A stretch of 64,000 nt of DNA from Neisseria elongata subsp. elongata (GTDB taxonomy: Bacteria > Pseudomonadota > Gammaproteobacteria > Burkholderiales > Neisseriaceae), in the NCBI RefSeq assembly GCF_900113545.1, contig NZ_FOPS01000010.1, positions 1 to 64,000 of the forward strand, in the 5' to 3' direction. The notes under the pieces are model-generated. The model did no database searches. It was given only the letters and a program-made list of their open reading frames with translations, and was not told where the DNA came from. The translations under genes and the position numbers were made by a program. Below, one piece after another: positions 23,348-32,955 of the stretch (position 1 is its first letter; each line of letters starts with the position of its first letter).

Positions 23348-24358
23348 TTACAGCCAGCCTGCGGCCTCTTCCCTGACCAAAGTTTCCAAAGCGTCTATCC
23401 AAGCCGGATTGTCGTTCAGACAGGGAATGTAGCGGAATTCACGCCCGCCTGCGGCATGAAAAGTTTCACGTCCGGCAATAGCGATTTCCTCCATGGTTTC
23501 CAAACAGTCGCTGACGAAGGCGGGACAGATGACGTCCAATCGGTCGGTACCGTTTCGCGGCAGGCTGATGAAAAGGTCTTGCGTGCTCGGCTCCAGCCAG
23601 CGTCCGCGCCCGAAGCGGCTTTGGAAGGAGACGGTGTATTCTTGCTCGCCCAGACCGAGTGCGGCGGCGAGCAAGCGTGCGGTTTCGCCGCATTCGTCGG
23701 GATAGGGGTCGCCCGCGTCGTGATGCGCCTGCGGGATGCCGTGAAAACTCATCATCAAGTGCCCTCCCCTGCCGTGCTGCTGCCAATAGGCGGAAACCTG
23801 TTGGCGCAGGGCCTCGATATAGGCGGGATGGTTATAGAAGCTGCGGACGGTACGCAGCCCGACTTGGTTGCGCTGGCGCAACATGGCGCGGAACACTTGA
23901 TCCAATGCCGCGCCGCTGCTGGAGGAAGCGTATTGCGGATAAAGCGGGACGGCCAAAATCCGGGTAACGCCCTGCGCTTTGAGTTCGGCTATGGTGTCGG
24001 CCACGCCGGGCAGGCCGTATGTCATGGCCGGACGCACCAACACGCCGGGCAGGCGTTGCGCCAATGCATCGGCCTGGCGGCGGCTGTAAATGTAGAGCGG
24101 CGAGCCTTCCTTCAACCAGATTTTTTTATAGTTTGCCGCACTGCTTTTGGCGCGGAAAGGCAAAATTGCGCCGCGCAAGATGGGCTGCCACAGGGCGGGC
24201 TTAAGTTCGACGACGCGCCGGTCGGACAGGAAATCGCGCAGGAAGGGGCGGACGGCTTCCGCAGTGGGCGCGGACGGCGTGCCGAGGTTGATGAGGAGGA
24301 CGGCGGTTTGCGGCTGCCGGTCATGCGGCAGGGCGGGTTCGGTCTGGAAACGGGTCAC
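23348..24358 (-). CDS. hemH: Ferrochelatase
   Basis: Inserts ferrous iron into protoporphyrin IX, the last step of heme synthesis. The 336-residue sequence has VLLINLGTPSAPTAEAVRPF near the N-terminus, the signature MMSFHGIPQ near residues 197-205, and SFQSRFGRGRWLEPST with the conserved acidic ligand region CPAFVSDCLETMEEI downstream. The ATG at 24358 follows GGAAAAACGTG. It is not in an operon with other heme genes. Confidence 0.95.
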   Translation of the reverse strand: MTRFQTEPALPHDRQPQTAVLLINLGTPSAPTAEAVRPFLRDFLSDRRVVELKPALWQPILRGAILPFRAKSSAANYKKIWLKEGSPLYIYSRRQADALAQRLPGVLVRPAMTYGLPGVADTIAELKAQGVTRILAVPLYPQYASSSSGAALDQVFRAMLRQRNQVGLRTVRSFYNHPAYIEALRQQVSAYWQQHGRGGHLMMSFHGIPQAHHDAGDPYPDECGETARLLAAALGLGEQEYTVSFQSRFGRGRWLEPSTQDLFISLPRNGTDRLDVICPAFVSDCLETMEEIAIAGRETFHAAGGREFRYIPCLNDNPAWIDALETLVREEAAGWL

Positions 24359-24403
24359 GTTTTTCCTTTCAGACGGCCTGTTATGCGGCAGGCGGAGTTG
24401 GGT

Positions 24404-24670
24404 TTAGGGTTGGCCTTCCGACGATGCGGCGGAAGCAGCGGAAGCAGCGGAAGCAGCGGTTGCCTGTTCGACCGATGCGGCAGACGCATCGTCTTCCGGC
24501 ACATCGGCCGGCGCAGTGTAGTCTTTGCCGCCTTCTTCGATAACGGTGGCTGCTTCCTGCGCCTGGATTTCGGACGCACTCAGTTCGGGCTGGGGTTGGC
24601 CGTTGCAGGCAGCCAGCACCAGCATTACCGCTATCAGCCCAACAGATCGGGCGGTTTTCGGATTGCTCAT
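24404..24670 (-). CDS. Small lipoprotein with an Ala/Ser repeat tail
   Basis: The 88-residue product has a signal peptide with lipobox LAAC (cysteine at 22). The mature part is acidic and Gln/Glu-rich, and ends in an Ala-Ser tail built by 9-bp repeats of GGAAGCAGC (24426-24460 on the plus strand). Repeat number changes would keep the frame. No family is recognised; an outer-membrane-anchored envelope protein is the likely class. Confidence 0.65.
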   Translation of the reverse strand: MSNPKTARSVGLIAVMLVLAACNGQPQPELSASEIQAQEAATVIEEGGKDYTAPADVPEDDASAASVEQATAASAASAASAASSEGQP

Positions 24671-24692
24671 ATTTTATCGCTCGGAAGCATGG

Positions 24693-24727
24693 TTTCAGAC
24701 GGCCTCACTATTATAGGCCGTCTGAAA
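24693..24727. repeat. DUS inverted pair between two small genes
   Basis: TTTCAGACGGCCT at 24693-24705 and AGGCCGTCTGAAA at 24715-24727. It lies downstream of the 24741-25172 gene (minus strand) and upstream of the lipoprotein gene; likely terminator. Confidence 0.6.
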
Positions 24728-24740
24728 GTCTTATTCGGGT

Positions 24741-25172
24741 TTAACGGGTTTGCAAGGCCTGCACGCTGTCCAGCAGCCATTGCTGTGTTTCTTTGATTTT
24801 TGCTTTGGCGGCATCGCTGCAACCGCCCGTTTCGGCAAACAGGCGTTCTTTCTTGCCTTTGCCTTGCGCGTAGGCGCGGGCGGTGATGATTTGGATGTCG
24901 TTGTCGTTCATATCGAGTTTGAGTTTGGCCGCCGTCTGTTTGATGCCTTTCAACAAGGCGGTGTGCAGTTTCCCGCCCGGTGCGTAGAAGGGGTCGTCCT
25001 GACGGCTGATGCCGCACTCCATTGCCTCTTTGTGCAGAATGCCGCTCAATTCGGCCATATCGAACAGGTTAATCAGCCGTGCCTGATCTGCCGGTTCGCC
25101 TGCGGCGGATGCGGGCGCGGCAGAGAGTGTCAGCGGCAGCAGGATCAGAGCGGCAAGCAGGTGTTTTTTCAT
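24741..25172 (-). CDS. Hypothetical secreted protein, coupled to upstream gene
   Basis: The 143-residue product has a clear signal peptide (MKKHLLAALILLPLTLSAAPASA) and a helical mature part with two cysteines (MECGIS, GGCSDA) that could form a disulfide. I do not recognise the family. Its ATG overlaps the stop of the upstream gene as ATGA at 25169-25172, so both are probably co-translated. The longer open frame extending to 25736 is only a shadow of the upstream gene. Confidence 0.7.
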   Translation of the reverse strand: MKKHLLAALILLPLTLSAAPASAAGEPADQARLINLFDMAELSGILHKEAMECGISRQDDPFYAPGGKLHTALLKGIKQTAAKLKLDMNDNDIQIITARAYAQGKGKKERLFAETGGCSDAAKAKIKETQQWLLDSVQALQTR

Positions 25173-25702
25173 GTTTCGTCCTCCGGTTGGTCGGCCACGG
25201 GCTCTCCGTTGTCTTCGAGCCAGCGGCGGTGTTGGAAATCGTATTGGTAGTGCTCGAACAGCAGCAGCGGGTCTTTGCACAACAACAGCGGTTTGCCGTC
25301 TATCCAATGATAACGCAGGCAGGATATTTTCCCGCCCAAACCCGCTGCGGCCAAAGTTTCGGGATAACGTCCGTGCCGTGCATAATATTGCCCGAAAGCG
25401 GCGGCCGAAACAGCCATTTCGTGCCGCGCATGGTAATAGTTGAAGATATTTATCACCACTGACAAAGCGGCCGCGATTACCCACACAATGTTTCTGAGCC
25501 GTTCTTTCCGTGCCGCCTCCGGCCGTTGCCGGGCCGACCTTGATGCGGACAGGCGGACGGCGAACAACAGGGGCAAGGCGAAAACCAGCATATAGGCCGA
25601 ACCCGGTGTCGCGGTTATGCCGAGGAAGAAAGCAATGCCTGCCAAAGTGGCGGAACAGGAAATGACCGTCATCACAACAGACTTCAAGCTGTTTCTTTCC
25701 AT
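25169..25702 (-). CDS. Hypothetical membrane protein
   Basis: The 177-residue protein has three hydrophobic segments (about residues 9-28, 34-49 and 70-88) followed by a soluble domain with GQYYARHGRYPETL and a pair of cysteines (KISCLRYHW, LLLCKDP). The GRYPETL stretch resembles the mature start of pilin-like or type II secretion pseudopilin domains, but no pilin signal is present. It is coupled by ATGA to the secreted protein downstream. Function unknown. Confidence 0.65.
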   Translation of the reverse strand: MERNSLKSVVMTVISCSATLAGIAFFLGITATPGSAYMLVFALPLLFAVRLSASRSARQRPEAARKERLRNIVWVIAAALSVVINIFNYYHARHEMAVSAAAFGQYYARHGRYPETLAAAGLGGKISCLRYHWIDGKPLLLCKDPLLLFEHYQYDFQHRRWLEDNGEPVADQPEDET

Positions 25703-25719
25703 CGCCTCTCCGTATCCGC

Positions 25720-25757
25720 TTTTCAGACGGCCTCAAGCATCGGAGGCCGTCTGAAAA
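25720..25757. terminator. DUS-pair hairpin downstream of ftsK
   Basis: TTTTCAGACGGCCT and AGGCCGTCTGAAAA, 10 bases apart, immediately after the ftsK stop on the minus strand. Confidence 0.65.
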
Positions 25758-28163
25758 CTATAAATCATCTTTCCGCGCCAGCACCTTGCGGCTGCCGCCG
25801 ACATCGGCGGGCGACACCACGCCCGCTTCTTCCAAGGCATCCATCATATTGGCGGCGCGGTTGTAGCCGATTTTCAGGTGGCGTTGCAGCGAGGAAATCG
25901 AAGTTTTGCGCGTTTCGATGACAAAAGCGACGGCTTGGTCGAACAGTTCGTCCGCACCCGCGTTCGGATTGACCGCATTGACGGTTTCCATCGCCGCTTC
26001 GCCCGACAGCAGGCCTTCGACATAATCGGCCGGTGCCTGCCGTTTGATGTGGGAGACGACTTCATGCACTTCGTGGTCGGATACAAACGCACCCTGCAGG
26101 CGGGTCGGCTCGGCATTGCCAGGCTGGAGGAACAGCAGGTCGCCGTATTTCAACAGGTCTTCCGCGCCCATTTGGTCGAGGATGGTTCGGCTGTCGATTT
26201 TGCTCTGCACGGTAAAGGCCATGCGCGTCGGGATGTTGGCCTTAATCAGGCCGGTAATCACGTCCACACTCGGCCGCTGGGTGGCGATAATCAGGTGGAT
26301 GCCGGCGGCGCGGGCTTTTTGCGCCAGGCGGGCAATCTGTTGTTCGACCGCCTTGCGCTCGGTCATCATCAGGTCGGCCAATTCGTCAATCACCACCACA
26401 ATCAGCGGCAGTTTTTCCAGCGGTTCCGGCTCGTCGGGGTTCAGGCTGAACGGATTGGGGATTTTCTGCCCTTCTTCAGCCGCTTTGGCGATTTTTTCGT
26501 TGTAACCGTCCAGATTGCGCACGCCCAGATGCGACAGCAGGCGGTAGCGTTTTTCCATTTCGGCCACACACCAGTTCAAGGCCTGCCCCGCTTCGCGCAT
26601 ATCGGTTACCACTGGGCAAAGCAGGTGCGGAATGCCGTCGTATACCGACAACTCCAGCATTTTCGGGTCGATCATGATAAAGCGCACTTCGTCGGGCGTG
26701 GCTTTGTAAAGCATGGACATAATCATGCCGTTCACGCCCACCGATTTGCCCGACCCGGTCATACCCGCCACCAGCAGATGCGGCATTTTGGCCAAATCGC
26801 CCACCACCGGCACGCCCGCGATGTCTTTGCCCAGGGCGACGGTGAGCTTGGATTTGGCTTCTGCAAACACGGGGGCGGCCAGGATTTCGCGCAGGGTAAC
26901 TTCCTGACGGCGGTCGTTCGGCAACTCGATGCCCATGGTGTTTTTGCCCGCGATGGTCTCGACAATACGCACCGACTGCAACGACATCGAACGTGCCAAA
27001 TCTTTGGCCAGATTCACAATCTGACTACCCTTCACGCCCTGCGCCGGCTCGATTTCATAGCGCGTGATGACCGGGCCGGAAGTGGCGGAAACCACCTGCA
27101 CTTCAATACCGAACTCGGCCAATTTGCTTTCGATGCGTTCGGCCGTTTGTTGCAGTTTGTCGGGATCAATCGGCAGCGCTTCGCCTTTCGGATTGCTCAA
27201 CAGGCCGAGCGCGGGTTTGACATATTCGCCCGTCGGCGGTGTTTCGACCGCTTCGCCCTTGCTGTCGAACAAGGCCGTCTGAACGGGAACGGGCGGGGTG
27301 ACTTCCAACGCCACGGTTTTTCGGTTGCTGCTGGCGGCAACGTGCTTGTCCAATGGTTCGGCCATGATGGTTTCCGCTTCTTTCACCATGCGCCGCGTGG
27401 TTTTTGCATCAGGCAGGTCTTTGATGTAGGGCGAATGGCGGCGGGTGATTTTTTCCCACAGCCATTCCAGCCTGCTGCCGATGTTTTCCAGCATATCCAG
27501 CCAGGAAATCTGCGCGACAAAGGAAAAAGCCAGCAATACGATGACCAGCATCACCAGGAAACTGCCGCCGTTGCCGAGCAGATGGCTGAAAACGCTGCCA
27601 ATCAGCAAACCTGCCAGACCGCCCGCCCCGGTGGGCAGGGAATCGCCGAGCTGCTGCTGCCACAAGGCATATTCCAAAACCGGGCTACCCAAAAGCAGCA
27701 CCGTCAGCCCCGCCACGGCCAGTTTCACACTGTACGGACGGCTGTCGGGCGAACGCAGCGGGCGGAAACTTTTCCACAGCCACACCAGCGCGGCCAACAC
27801 CAGCCACCACACCGACAATCCGAACAGGTAATAACCGACGTCGGCAAAATACGCGCCAAACAGGCCGCCGAGATTGTGGATGGACTCGTCGGCAATCACG
27901 CTGCGCGACCATGCGGGGTCGTTCATATCGAAACTGGCCAGCGTGATGGCGAAATAGATGGTTACCATCAAGCCGAACAGCCAAAAGGTATCGCCGATTA
28001 AATTGGCAATGTGCTCGGAACGGCGGCGGACGGCCTCATTGCTGACTACACCCGCACCGCGCGCCCCTTTTCCGCCATCCTGTTTTTTCTTTTCTGCCGG
28101 CGTCCGGCGGCGCGTGCCTGTGGTTTTGCGTGTGCTTTTTTGTGGTTCGGGTTTGCTGCTCAT
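25758..28163 (-). CDS. ftsK: DNA translocase FtsK
   Basis: The 801-residue septal ATPase pumps DNA to clear and resolve chromosome termini at division. After a basic N-terminus come membrane helices (about residues 55-75, 108-128, 150-165, 200-222), a short linker, the RecA-like motor with Walker [14 protein letters not shown] near 470 and Walker [14 protein letters not shown] near 590. The C-terminal gamma winged helix has [25 protein letters not shown] (split by family position) and ends [13 protein letters not shown]. The linker is short, as in compact FtsK forms. DUS is present in frame near 27273. Confidence 0.95.
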   Translation of the reverse strand: MSSKPEPQKSTRKTTGTRRRTPAEKKKQDGGKGARGAGVVSNEAVRRRSEHIANLIGDTFWLFGLMVTIYFAITLASFDMNDPAWSRSVIADESIHNLGGLFGAYFADVGYYLFGLSVWWLVLAALVWLWKSFRPLRSPDSRPYSVKLAVAGLTVLLLGSPVLEYALWQQQLGDSLPTGAGGLAGLLIGSVFSHLLGNGGSFLVMLVIVLLAFSFVAQISWLDMLENIGSRLEWLWEKITRRHSPYIKDLPDAKTTRRMVKEAETIMAEPLDKHVAASSNRKTVALEVTPPVPVQTALFDSKGEAVETPPTGEYVKPALGLLSNPKGEALPIDPDKLQQTAERIESKLAEFGIEVQVVSATSGPVITRYEIEPAQGVKGSQIVNLAKDLARSMSLQSVRIVETIAGKNTMGIELPNDRRQEVTLREILAAPVFAEAKSKLTVALGKDIAGVPVVGDLAKMPHLLVAGMTGSGKSVGVNGMIMSMLYKATPDEVRFIMIDPKMLELSVYDGIPHLLCPVVTDMREAGQALNWCVAEMEKRYRLLSHLGVRNLDGYNEKIAKAAEEGQKIPNPFSLNPDEPEPLEKLPLIVVVIDELADLMMTERKAVEQQIARLAQKARAAGIHLIIATQRPSVDVITGLIKANIPTRMAFTVQSKIDSRTILDQMGAEDLLKYGDLLFLQPGNAEPTRLQGAFVSDHEVHEVVSHIKRQAPADYVEGLLSGEAAMETVNAVNPNAGADELFDQAVAFVIETRKTSISSLQRHLKIGYNRAANMMDALEEAGVVSPADVGGSRKVLARKDDL

Positions 28164-28259
28164 AAAAACTTCAAAATTATTCGAATAGGCCGTCTGAAAA
28201 CAGGGACGGCGGTAAAAACGCGGAATTATATAGTATTTTCAGACGGCCTGAATGACGGG

Positions 28260-29393
28260 TCAGGCAAAATGGCCGCAACCGAGGATGCAGTCGCGCCGCG
28301 CACCTGTGGCACGGCGCGGGTTGGACGGGATGCGGTTGACCCAACAGGCGGCCAGCCAGCCGAAGGCGGCGGCCTCCACCCACTGCGGATCAAGATTGAG
28401 TGCCGCCGTACCGAGTATTTCGCATTGCGGCAGGCGTTCCGCCAAATCCGCTGTCAGCAGGGGGTTGCGGATGCCGCCGCCGCAAACGTAAACCCTTCGG
28501 CACTCCGGCGCGGCACGGCGGATTTCGGCAGCGGCGGTTTCGGCGGTAAAGGCGGTCAGCGTGCGCAAAACATCGTGCGGATTTTCCCCGCCGGAAAGCC
28601 GGTCGGCCAAATACGGCAGGGCAAACAATTCGCGGCCGGTACTTTTGGGCTGCGGTCGGGAAAAATAGTCATGGCAAAGCAGGTTTTCCAGCAATGGCGG
28701 CAGCACCCTGCCCTGCGCGGCCAAACGGCCGTCTTCGTCGTACGGCTTCTGCCAAATTTTCTGCGTCCATGCGTCCATCAGCATATTGCCCGGCCCGGTA
28801 TCGAAACCGAAAGCCGGCGCGTCCGGCGGCAGTACGCTGATGTTGGCGATACCGCCGATATTGAGCAGTACGCGGGTTTCGTCGGGCGCGGCAAATAATG
28901 CCTGATGAAACGCCGGCACCAGCGGCGCACCCTGCCCTCCCGCCGCCAAATCGCGGCTGCGGAAGTCGCCGACGGTAAAAATCCCCGTCAGCTCGGCCAG
29001 CAACGGCAAGTCGGCAAGCTGGATGCTGTAACCGTGCTCCGGCGCATGGCGTACGGTTTGCCCGTGGCAGCCGACTGCGGTAATATCAGACGGCCACAAA
29101 CCTTGCTGTTCCAGCAGTTTCTTCACGGTATCGGCATACAGGCGGCTTAATTGTTGCGCCAATATCCTGCTGCGGTGCAATTCGTCCCCGCCGCTGTCCT
29201 GCAAGGCCAGCAGTTCGCTTTTCAGACGGCCCGAATACGGTAAAAAACTGTGCGCTTCCGCACCCAGCCAGCGGCCGCCGTCCATACGGATTAACACGGC
29301 ATCCGCGCCGTCCATGCTGGTGCCGGACATAATGCCGATATAGAGTTGGCTGCTCGATGCCGAATCGGTTTGGCTTGTAGAAGTGTGTGTCAT
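28260..29393 (-). CDS. anmK: Anhydro-N-acetylmuramic acid kinase
   Basis: Recycles cell-wall anhydro-MurNAc by phosphorylating it to MurNAc-6-phosphate. The 377-residue protein carries YIGIMSGTSMDGADAVLI near residue 20, GCHGQTVRH near 110, LLNIGGIANIS and FDTGPGNMLMD near 220-240, and CGGGIRNPLL near 310, all family motifs. The ATG at 29393 was chosen because the family N-terminus starts just after it. There is no Shine-Dalgarno sequence; the preceding bases are a DUS. The DUS core near 29222 encodes part of the protein. Confidence 0.94.
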   Translation of the reverse strand: MTHTSTSQTDSASSSQLYIGIMSGTSMDGADAVLIRMDGGRWLGAEAHSFLPYSGRLKSELLALQDSGGDELHRSRILAQQLSRLYADTVKKLLEQQGLWPSDITAVGCHGQTVRHAPEHGYSIQLADLPLLAELTGIFTVGDFRSRDLAAGGQGAPLVPAFHQALFAAPDETRVLLNIGGIANISVLPPDAPAFGFDTGPGNMLMDAWTQKIWQKPYDEDGRLAAQGRVLPPLLENLLCHDYFSRPQPKSTGRELFALPYLADRLSGGENPHDVLRTLTAFTAETAAAEIRRAAPECRRVYVCGGGIRNPLLTADLAERLPQCEILGTAALNLDPQWVEAAAFGWLAACWVNRIPSNPRRATGARRDCILGCGHFA

Positions 29394-29490
29394 GATTGAG
29401 GCCGTCTGAAAAATAACGATGGGCTGCCGATTAAGGACAGCCCGTATTGTAACGCGCTTTGCCGCCTGCGGCAGAATCGGCACACAAAGG

Positions 29491-29533
29491 AAAGGCCGTC
29501 TGAAAACCGAAATCAGGTTTTCAGACGGCCTTC
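29491..29533. repeat. DUS inverted pair
   Basis: AAAGGCCGTCTGAAAACC and GGTTTTCAGACGGCCTTT form an 18-bp stem, downstream of the cytochrome gene and upstream of anmK; likely terminator for the minus-strand cytochrome c5 gene. Confidence 0.65.
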
Positions 29534-29669
29534 CATAATCATATAAAACCGGAACTTTGAAAATTTCTCCGGCCCCAATATGAATTGCAGCCATCAAATC
29601 CCAATGCGATATGTGCCGGCCGACAAAAAAGGGCATGCAGTTTTGCATACCCTTTTTATTATCGTATTT

Positions 29670-30539
29670 TTAGAATTTGCCGCCGGATTCGTTCACCATA
29701 TAAACAACGGCCGCTTTCACTTCGTCGTCGCTCAATTCGGTGTTTCCACCTTTGGCCGGCATCATGCCTTTATCTTGGAAACCTTCGAGAGCATGTTTAA
29801 ACAAGGTATCTTTGCCTTTTTTGATACGCGGAGCCCATTCGTCTTTATGAGTGACACGCGGCGTATCCGGAATGGCGGAATTGGCACCATGGCAGCCGAA
29901 GCACAAGCCGTCAAATACTTTTTTGCCGGTTGCCATCACATCGCCGTTTCCACCTTCGGCAGAAGCGGCAGCTTCGGATTTTCCGGCAGCCGGCGCAGTA
30001 CCGGATGCGGCGGCCTCGGACGCGGCACCTGAAGCAGCCGATTCGGTTGGGGCAGGTGCTTTGTCAGGATCAGGCAGATTACCGCCGGATTGATTAGCCA
30101 TATAAACAATCGCGCGCTTCAACTCCAGTTCGGTCAGGTCGGATTGACCGCCTTTTGCCGGCATGGCGTTAAAGCCGTTCAAAGCATGATTGAACAAGGT
30201 ATCGAAACCTTGGGCCAGGCGGGGAGCCCAATCGGCATTGTGCGTGATTTTCGGGGAACCTGCTGTCGAACTGTCGGCAGCATGACACTGGTAACAAACT
30301 TTAGCGAAGATTTTGTCGCCTTTACGTTCGCCGACGGGGACACCGTCTCCCTCGACAATGGAACCTTGCGGCTGAATCCGCGTTTGCGTGGCGGCATCGG
30401 TGGTTTCTTCAACCGTTCCGTGATAGCCGCTGCTGGCCAATTTAACCAAAAGATAAAGGGTAGCCAACAGAATGACGATGCCGCCGATCAGTGTGGTTAG
30501 GGCGGAACCGCGGGCATTTTGGTTGGTAGGATGGTTCAT
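29670..30539 (-). CDS. cycB: Diheme cytochrome c5 (membrane-anchored)
   Basis: The 289-residue protein has an N-terminal membrane anchor (LTTLIGGIVILLATLYLLVKLA) and two c-type heme domains, with CYQCH near residue 82 and CFGCH near 218. Each is followed by a MPAKGG methionine ligand segment. An Ala/Ser/Glu-rich linker (about 160-200) joins the domains. This is the architecture of neisserial cytochrome c5, which carries electrons from bc1 to cbb3 oxidase and nitrite reductase in the periplasm. A promoter is visible at 30624-30652. The symbol follows neisserial usage. Confidence 0.88.
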   Translation of the reverse strand: MNHPTNQNARGSALTTLIGGIVILLATLYLLVKLASSGYHGTVEETTDAATQTRIQPQGSIVEGDGVPVGERKGDKIFAKVCYQCHAADSSTAGSPKITHNADWAPRLAQGFDTLFNHALNGFNAMPAKGGQSDLTELELKRAIVYMANQSGGNLPDPDKAPAPTESAASGAASEAAASGTAPAAGKSEAAASAEGGNGDVMATGKKVFDGLCFGCHGANSAIPDTPRVTHKDEWAPRIKKGKDTLFKHALEGFQDKGMMPAKGGNTELSDDEVKAAVVYMVNESGGKF

Positions 30540-30623
30540 ATTTATAAGCCTCGCCGTTTTTTGTTTAGTGATGAGGAAATTGAATTTTATGTGGCGTTAA
30601 TATCAATTAACAATAATTTGCGG

Positions 30624-30652
30624 ATTATACTGAATCCGTTCCGTCTTTCCAA
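30624..30652 (-). promoter_or_regulatory. Sigma70-type promoter of the cytochrome c5 gene
   Basis: On the minus strand TTGGAA (30647-30652), 17 bases, TATAAT (30624-30629). The leader to the ATG at 30539 is AT-rich and contains TTAATTGATATTAA, which only loosely resembles an FNR site. Confidence 0.6.
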
Positions 30653-30769
30653 TCTTTAAATTTTGGCCTATCTCAAAAAAATAGAAAATACCCCCGCAGG
30701 CCATACGAAATAAACCAGATTAAATTCCGATGCTTCGACAACAAGTTGCCGAAACCATAAAGATTGATT

Positions 30770-30797
30770 TTGTGAAACAGCCGAAATGTGGGATAAT
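30770..30797 (+). promoter_or_regulatory. Promoter of tRNA-Arg
   Basis: TTGTGA (30770-30775), 16 bases, GATAAT (30792-30797), followed by the tRNA 11 bases later. Confidence 0.55.
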
Positions 30798-30808
30798 GCC
30801 GAGACTTT

Positions 30809-30884
30809 GTACCCGTAGCTCAGTTGGAAGAGTGTCAGCCTCCGAAGCTGAAGGTCGCTGGTTCGATCCCAGTCGGGTGCGCCA
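30809..30884 (+). tRNA. tRNA-Arg (anticodon CCG)
   Basis: Cloverleaf: acceptor GTACCCG pairs with CGGGTGC (one U-G pair), D arm AGCTCAGTTGGAAGAG, anticodon stem TCAGC/GCTGA with loop CTCCGAA, so the anticodon is CCG at 30842-30844, and T arm GCTGGTTCGATCCCAGT. Discriminator G and CCA are encoded at 30881-30884. The 76 bases have a good promoter upstream and a hairpin downstream. Confidence 0.93.
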
Positions 30885-30890
30885 ATTCCC

Positions 30891-30930
30891 AACAGGCCGT
30901 CTGAATTTTTTCAGACGGCCTGTTGTTTTC
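30891..30930 (+). terminator. DUS-pair terminator of tRNA-Arg
   Basis: AACAGGCCGTCTGAA and TTCAGACGGCCTGTT form a 15-bp stem with four unpaired T bases, then GTTTTC. It lies 6 bases after the tRNA. Confidence 0.8.
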
Positions 30931-31173
30931 CTATTATTTCAAGACAGCCTCCGCCGCGTAATCAGTGCTTGCCTGTTACCCAAGTTTGCGTTATCTTATG
31001 CGCTCTTTACTTTTTTAAACACTTTGCGCTCTAAGCGCGATTCTGAAACCCGCAAGCTGTCGCCGGCTCATCCGTTCGCGTACCATAAACCGCCGTCCGG
31101 AAAACCGGCATTACCGTTGCATCGCGAAGCACGGGTTTATTATCGCCTTACAGGCAGAATTAAAGAGGCAATC

Positions 31174-32955
31174 ATGCAACTATCCGGTGCACAAATTCTT
31201 GTGCAAAGTCTGAAGGCGGAAAACGTCGAATACGTTTTCGGCTATCCCGGCGGCGCGGTACTCGAAATCTACGACGCGCTTTTCCAACTCAACAAATTCA
31301 AACACATCCTGGTAAGACACGAGCAAGCTGCGATACATGCGGCCGATGCCTATGCCCGTGTCAGCGGCAAGGTCGGCGTAGCCTTGGTAACTTCGGGTCC
31401 CGGCGCAACCAACGCGCTCACCGGTATCGCCACGGCCTATTCCGATTCGATTCCGCTGGTGGTGATTTCCGGCCAGGTCGGTTCGCCCGCCATCGGTACG
31501 GATGCGTTTCAGGAAATCGATATGGTCGGCGTATCGCGGCCGTGTGTGAAGCATAATTTCCTGGTCAAGAATATCGATGATTTGACCACTACGGTAAAAA
31601 AAGCCTTCCAAATTGCCCGCAGCGGCCGTCCCGGCCCGGTGGTTATCGACATCGCAAAAGACGTTACCCAGTCTATGGCCAAGTTCAGCTATCCTCAGGA
31701 AGACATTTTTATCCGCTCCTACCAGCCGGTTCTCAACGGACACATCGGTCAAATTAAGAAGGCCGTACAAATGCTGGCGGCAGCGAAACGGCCTTTGGTG
31801 TATTTCGGCGGCGGCGTGGTTTTGGGTAATGCTACCGACGAGCTGACGGAGTTTGTCAAACTCGCCGGCCTGCCCTGTACCGCGACGCTGATGGGCTTGG
31901 GCGCATATCCGTCCGATGACAGACAGTATTTGGGCATGCTGGGCATGCACGGCACTTACGAGGCCAATCTGGCCATGCACAATGCCGATGTAGTTTTGGC
32001 AGTCGGGGCGCGTTTTGACGACCGTGTGGTTTCCGTTCCCGCCAAGTTTTTGGAAAAGCCGAAAAAAATCATTCATATCGACATCGACCCGTCCAGTATT
32101 TCGAAACGTGTCCGCGCCGATGTGCCCATCGTAGGCGACGTGAAGAATGTTTTACGCGAGATGGCGGCGATTTGGAAAAGCCAAAATCTTCAGGTAAACA
32201 GCCAGCATTTGGAAAAATGGTGGCATAGCCTGGAAAGCTGGCGCGCGCGCGATTGTCTGCGCCTGCCGGAAACGGACGGTAATGTCATCCTGCCGCAGAT
32301 GGTGGTCAAAACTTTGGCCGAATTAACGGACAATGATGCGATTATCACGTCCGACGTCGGCCAGCATCAGATGTTTGCCGCCCAATTTTATCCGTTCAGA
32401 CGGCCGCGCCAGTGGCTCAATTCGGGCGGTCAGGGCACGATGGGAGTGGGCCTGCCCTATGCGATGGGCGCGTATTTGGCCGACCCGTCCAAAGATGTGT
32501 GCTGCATTACCGGCGAAGGCTCGATTCAGATGAATATCCAGGAATTGAGTACCTGCTTCCAATACCGCCTGCCGGTAAAAATCATCTGTCTGAACAACGG
32601 TTATCTGGGCATGGTGCGCCAGTGGCAGGAGCTTTATTACGGCGAACGCGAATCGGAAACCTATTTTGACTCGCTGCCCGATTTTGTGAAACTGGCCGAA
32701 GCCTACGGCCATGTCGGCATGCGTATCGAGAAGCCGTCCGACGTGGAAGGCGCACTGCGCGAAGCCTTGGCCATGAAAGACCGCTGTGTGTTCTTGGACT
32801 TCATCACGGACAAAAAACAAAATGTTTTCCCGATGGTCGGCAACGGCAAGGGTTTGGACGAGATGGTGCTGCCGCTGCACATGCGCGAAACCAAGGCCGA
32901 CAGCGACGTCAATGATGTGAACGACCGCGATTACGATACAAGGAGCGTGCCATGA
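31174..32955 (+). CDS. ilvI: Acetolactate synthase large (catalytic) subunit
   Basis: First common step of valine, leucine and isoleucine synthesis. From the ATG at 31174 (AAAGAGGCAATC upstream) the protein has 593 residues. The N-terminal TPP domain includes EYVFGYPGGAVLEIYDAL and the catalytic glutamate in LVRHEQAAIHAADAYAR near residue 48. The TPP/Mg motif is GEGSIQMNIQELST with LNNGYLGMVRQWQ near 480. A DUS core around 32395 encodes FRRP in the YPFRRPRQW segment. The ORF is open far upstream across the tRNA, but nothing there is conserved. The stop overlaps the small-subunit start by ATGA. Confidence 0.95.
   Translation: MQLSGAQILVQSLKAENVEYVFGYPGGAVLEIYDALFQLNKFKHILVRHEQAAIHAADAYARVSGKVGVALVTSGPGATNALTGIATAYSDSIPLVVISGQVGSPAIGTDAFQEIDMVGVSRPCVKHNFLVKNIDDLTTTVKKAFQIARSGRPGPVVIDIAKDVTQSMAKFSYPQEDIFIRSYQPVLNGHIGQIKKAVQMLAAAKRPLVYFGGGVVLGNATDELTEFVKLAGLPCTATLMGLGAYPSDDRQYLGMLGMHGTYEANLAMHNADVVLAVGARFDDRVVSVPAKFLEKPKKIIHIDIDPSSISKRVRADVPIVGDVKNVLREMAAIWKSQNLQVNSQHLEKWWHSLESWRARDCLRLPETDGNVILPQMVVKTLAELTDNDAIITSDVGQHQMFAAQFYPFRRPRQWLNSGGQGTMGVGLPYAMGAYLADPSKDVCCITGEGSIQMNIQELSTCFQYRLPVKIICLNNGYLGMVRQWQELYYGERESETYFDSLPDFVKLAEAYGHVGMRIEKPSDVEGALREALAMKDRCVFLDFITDKKQNVFPMVGNGKGLDEMVLPLHMRETKADSDVNDVNDRDYDTRSVP

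Noticed and set aside
25878-28001. 707-codon open frame opposite ftsK
   Set aside because: It is entirely antisense to ftsK, has a His/Gln/Arg-rich composition typical of mirrored GC-rich codons, and no ribosome binding site or family motif.
30999-31019. Tiny ORF MRSLLF as a possible ilv attenuation leader peptide
   Set aside because: Only two Leu codons, no convincing terminator/antiterminator pair follows, and there is no ribosome binding site.
30730-31173. N-terminal extension of ilvI across the tRNA-Arg gene
   Set aside because: The frame is open by chance; the tRNA lies inside it and conserved ilvI sequence begins only at the ATG at 31174.
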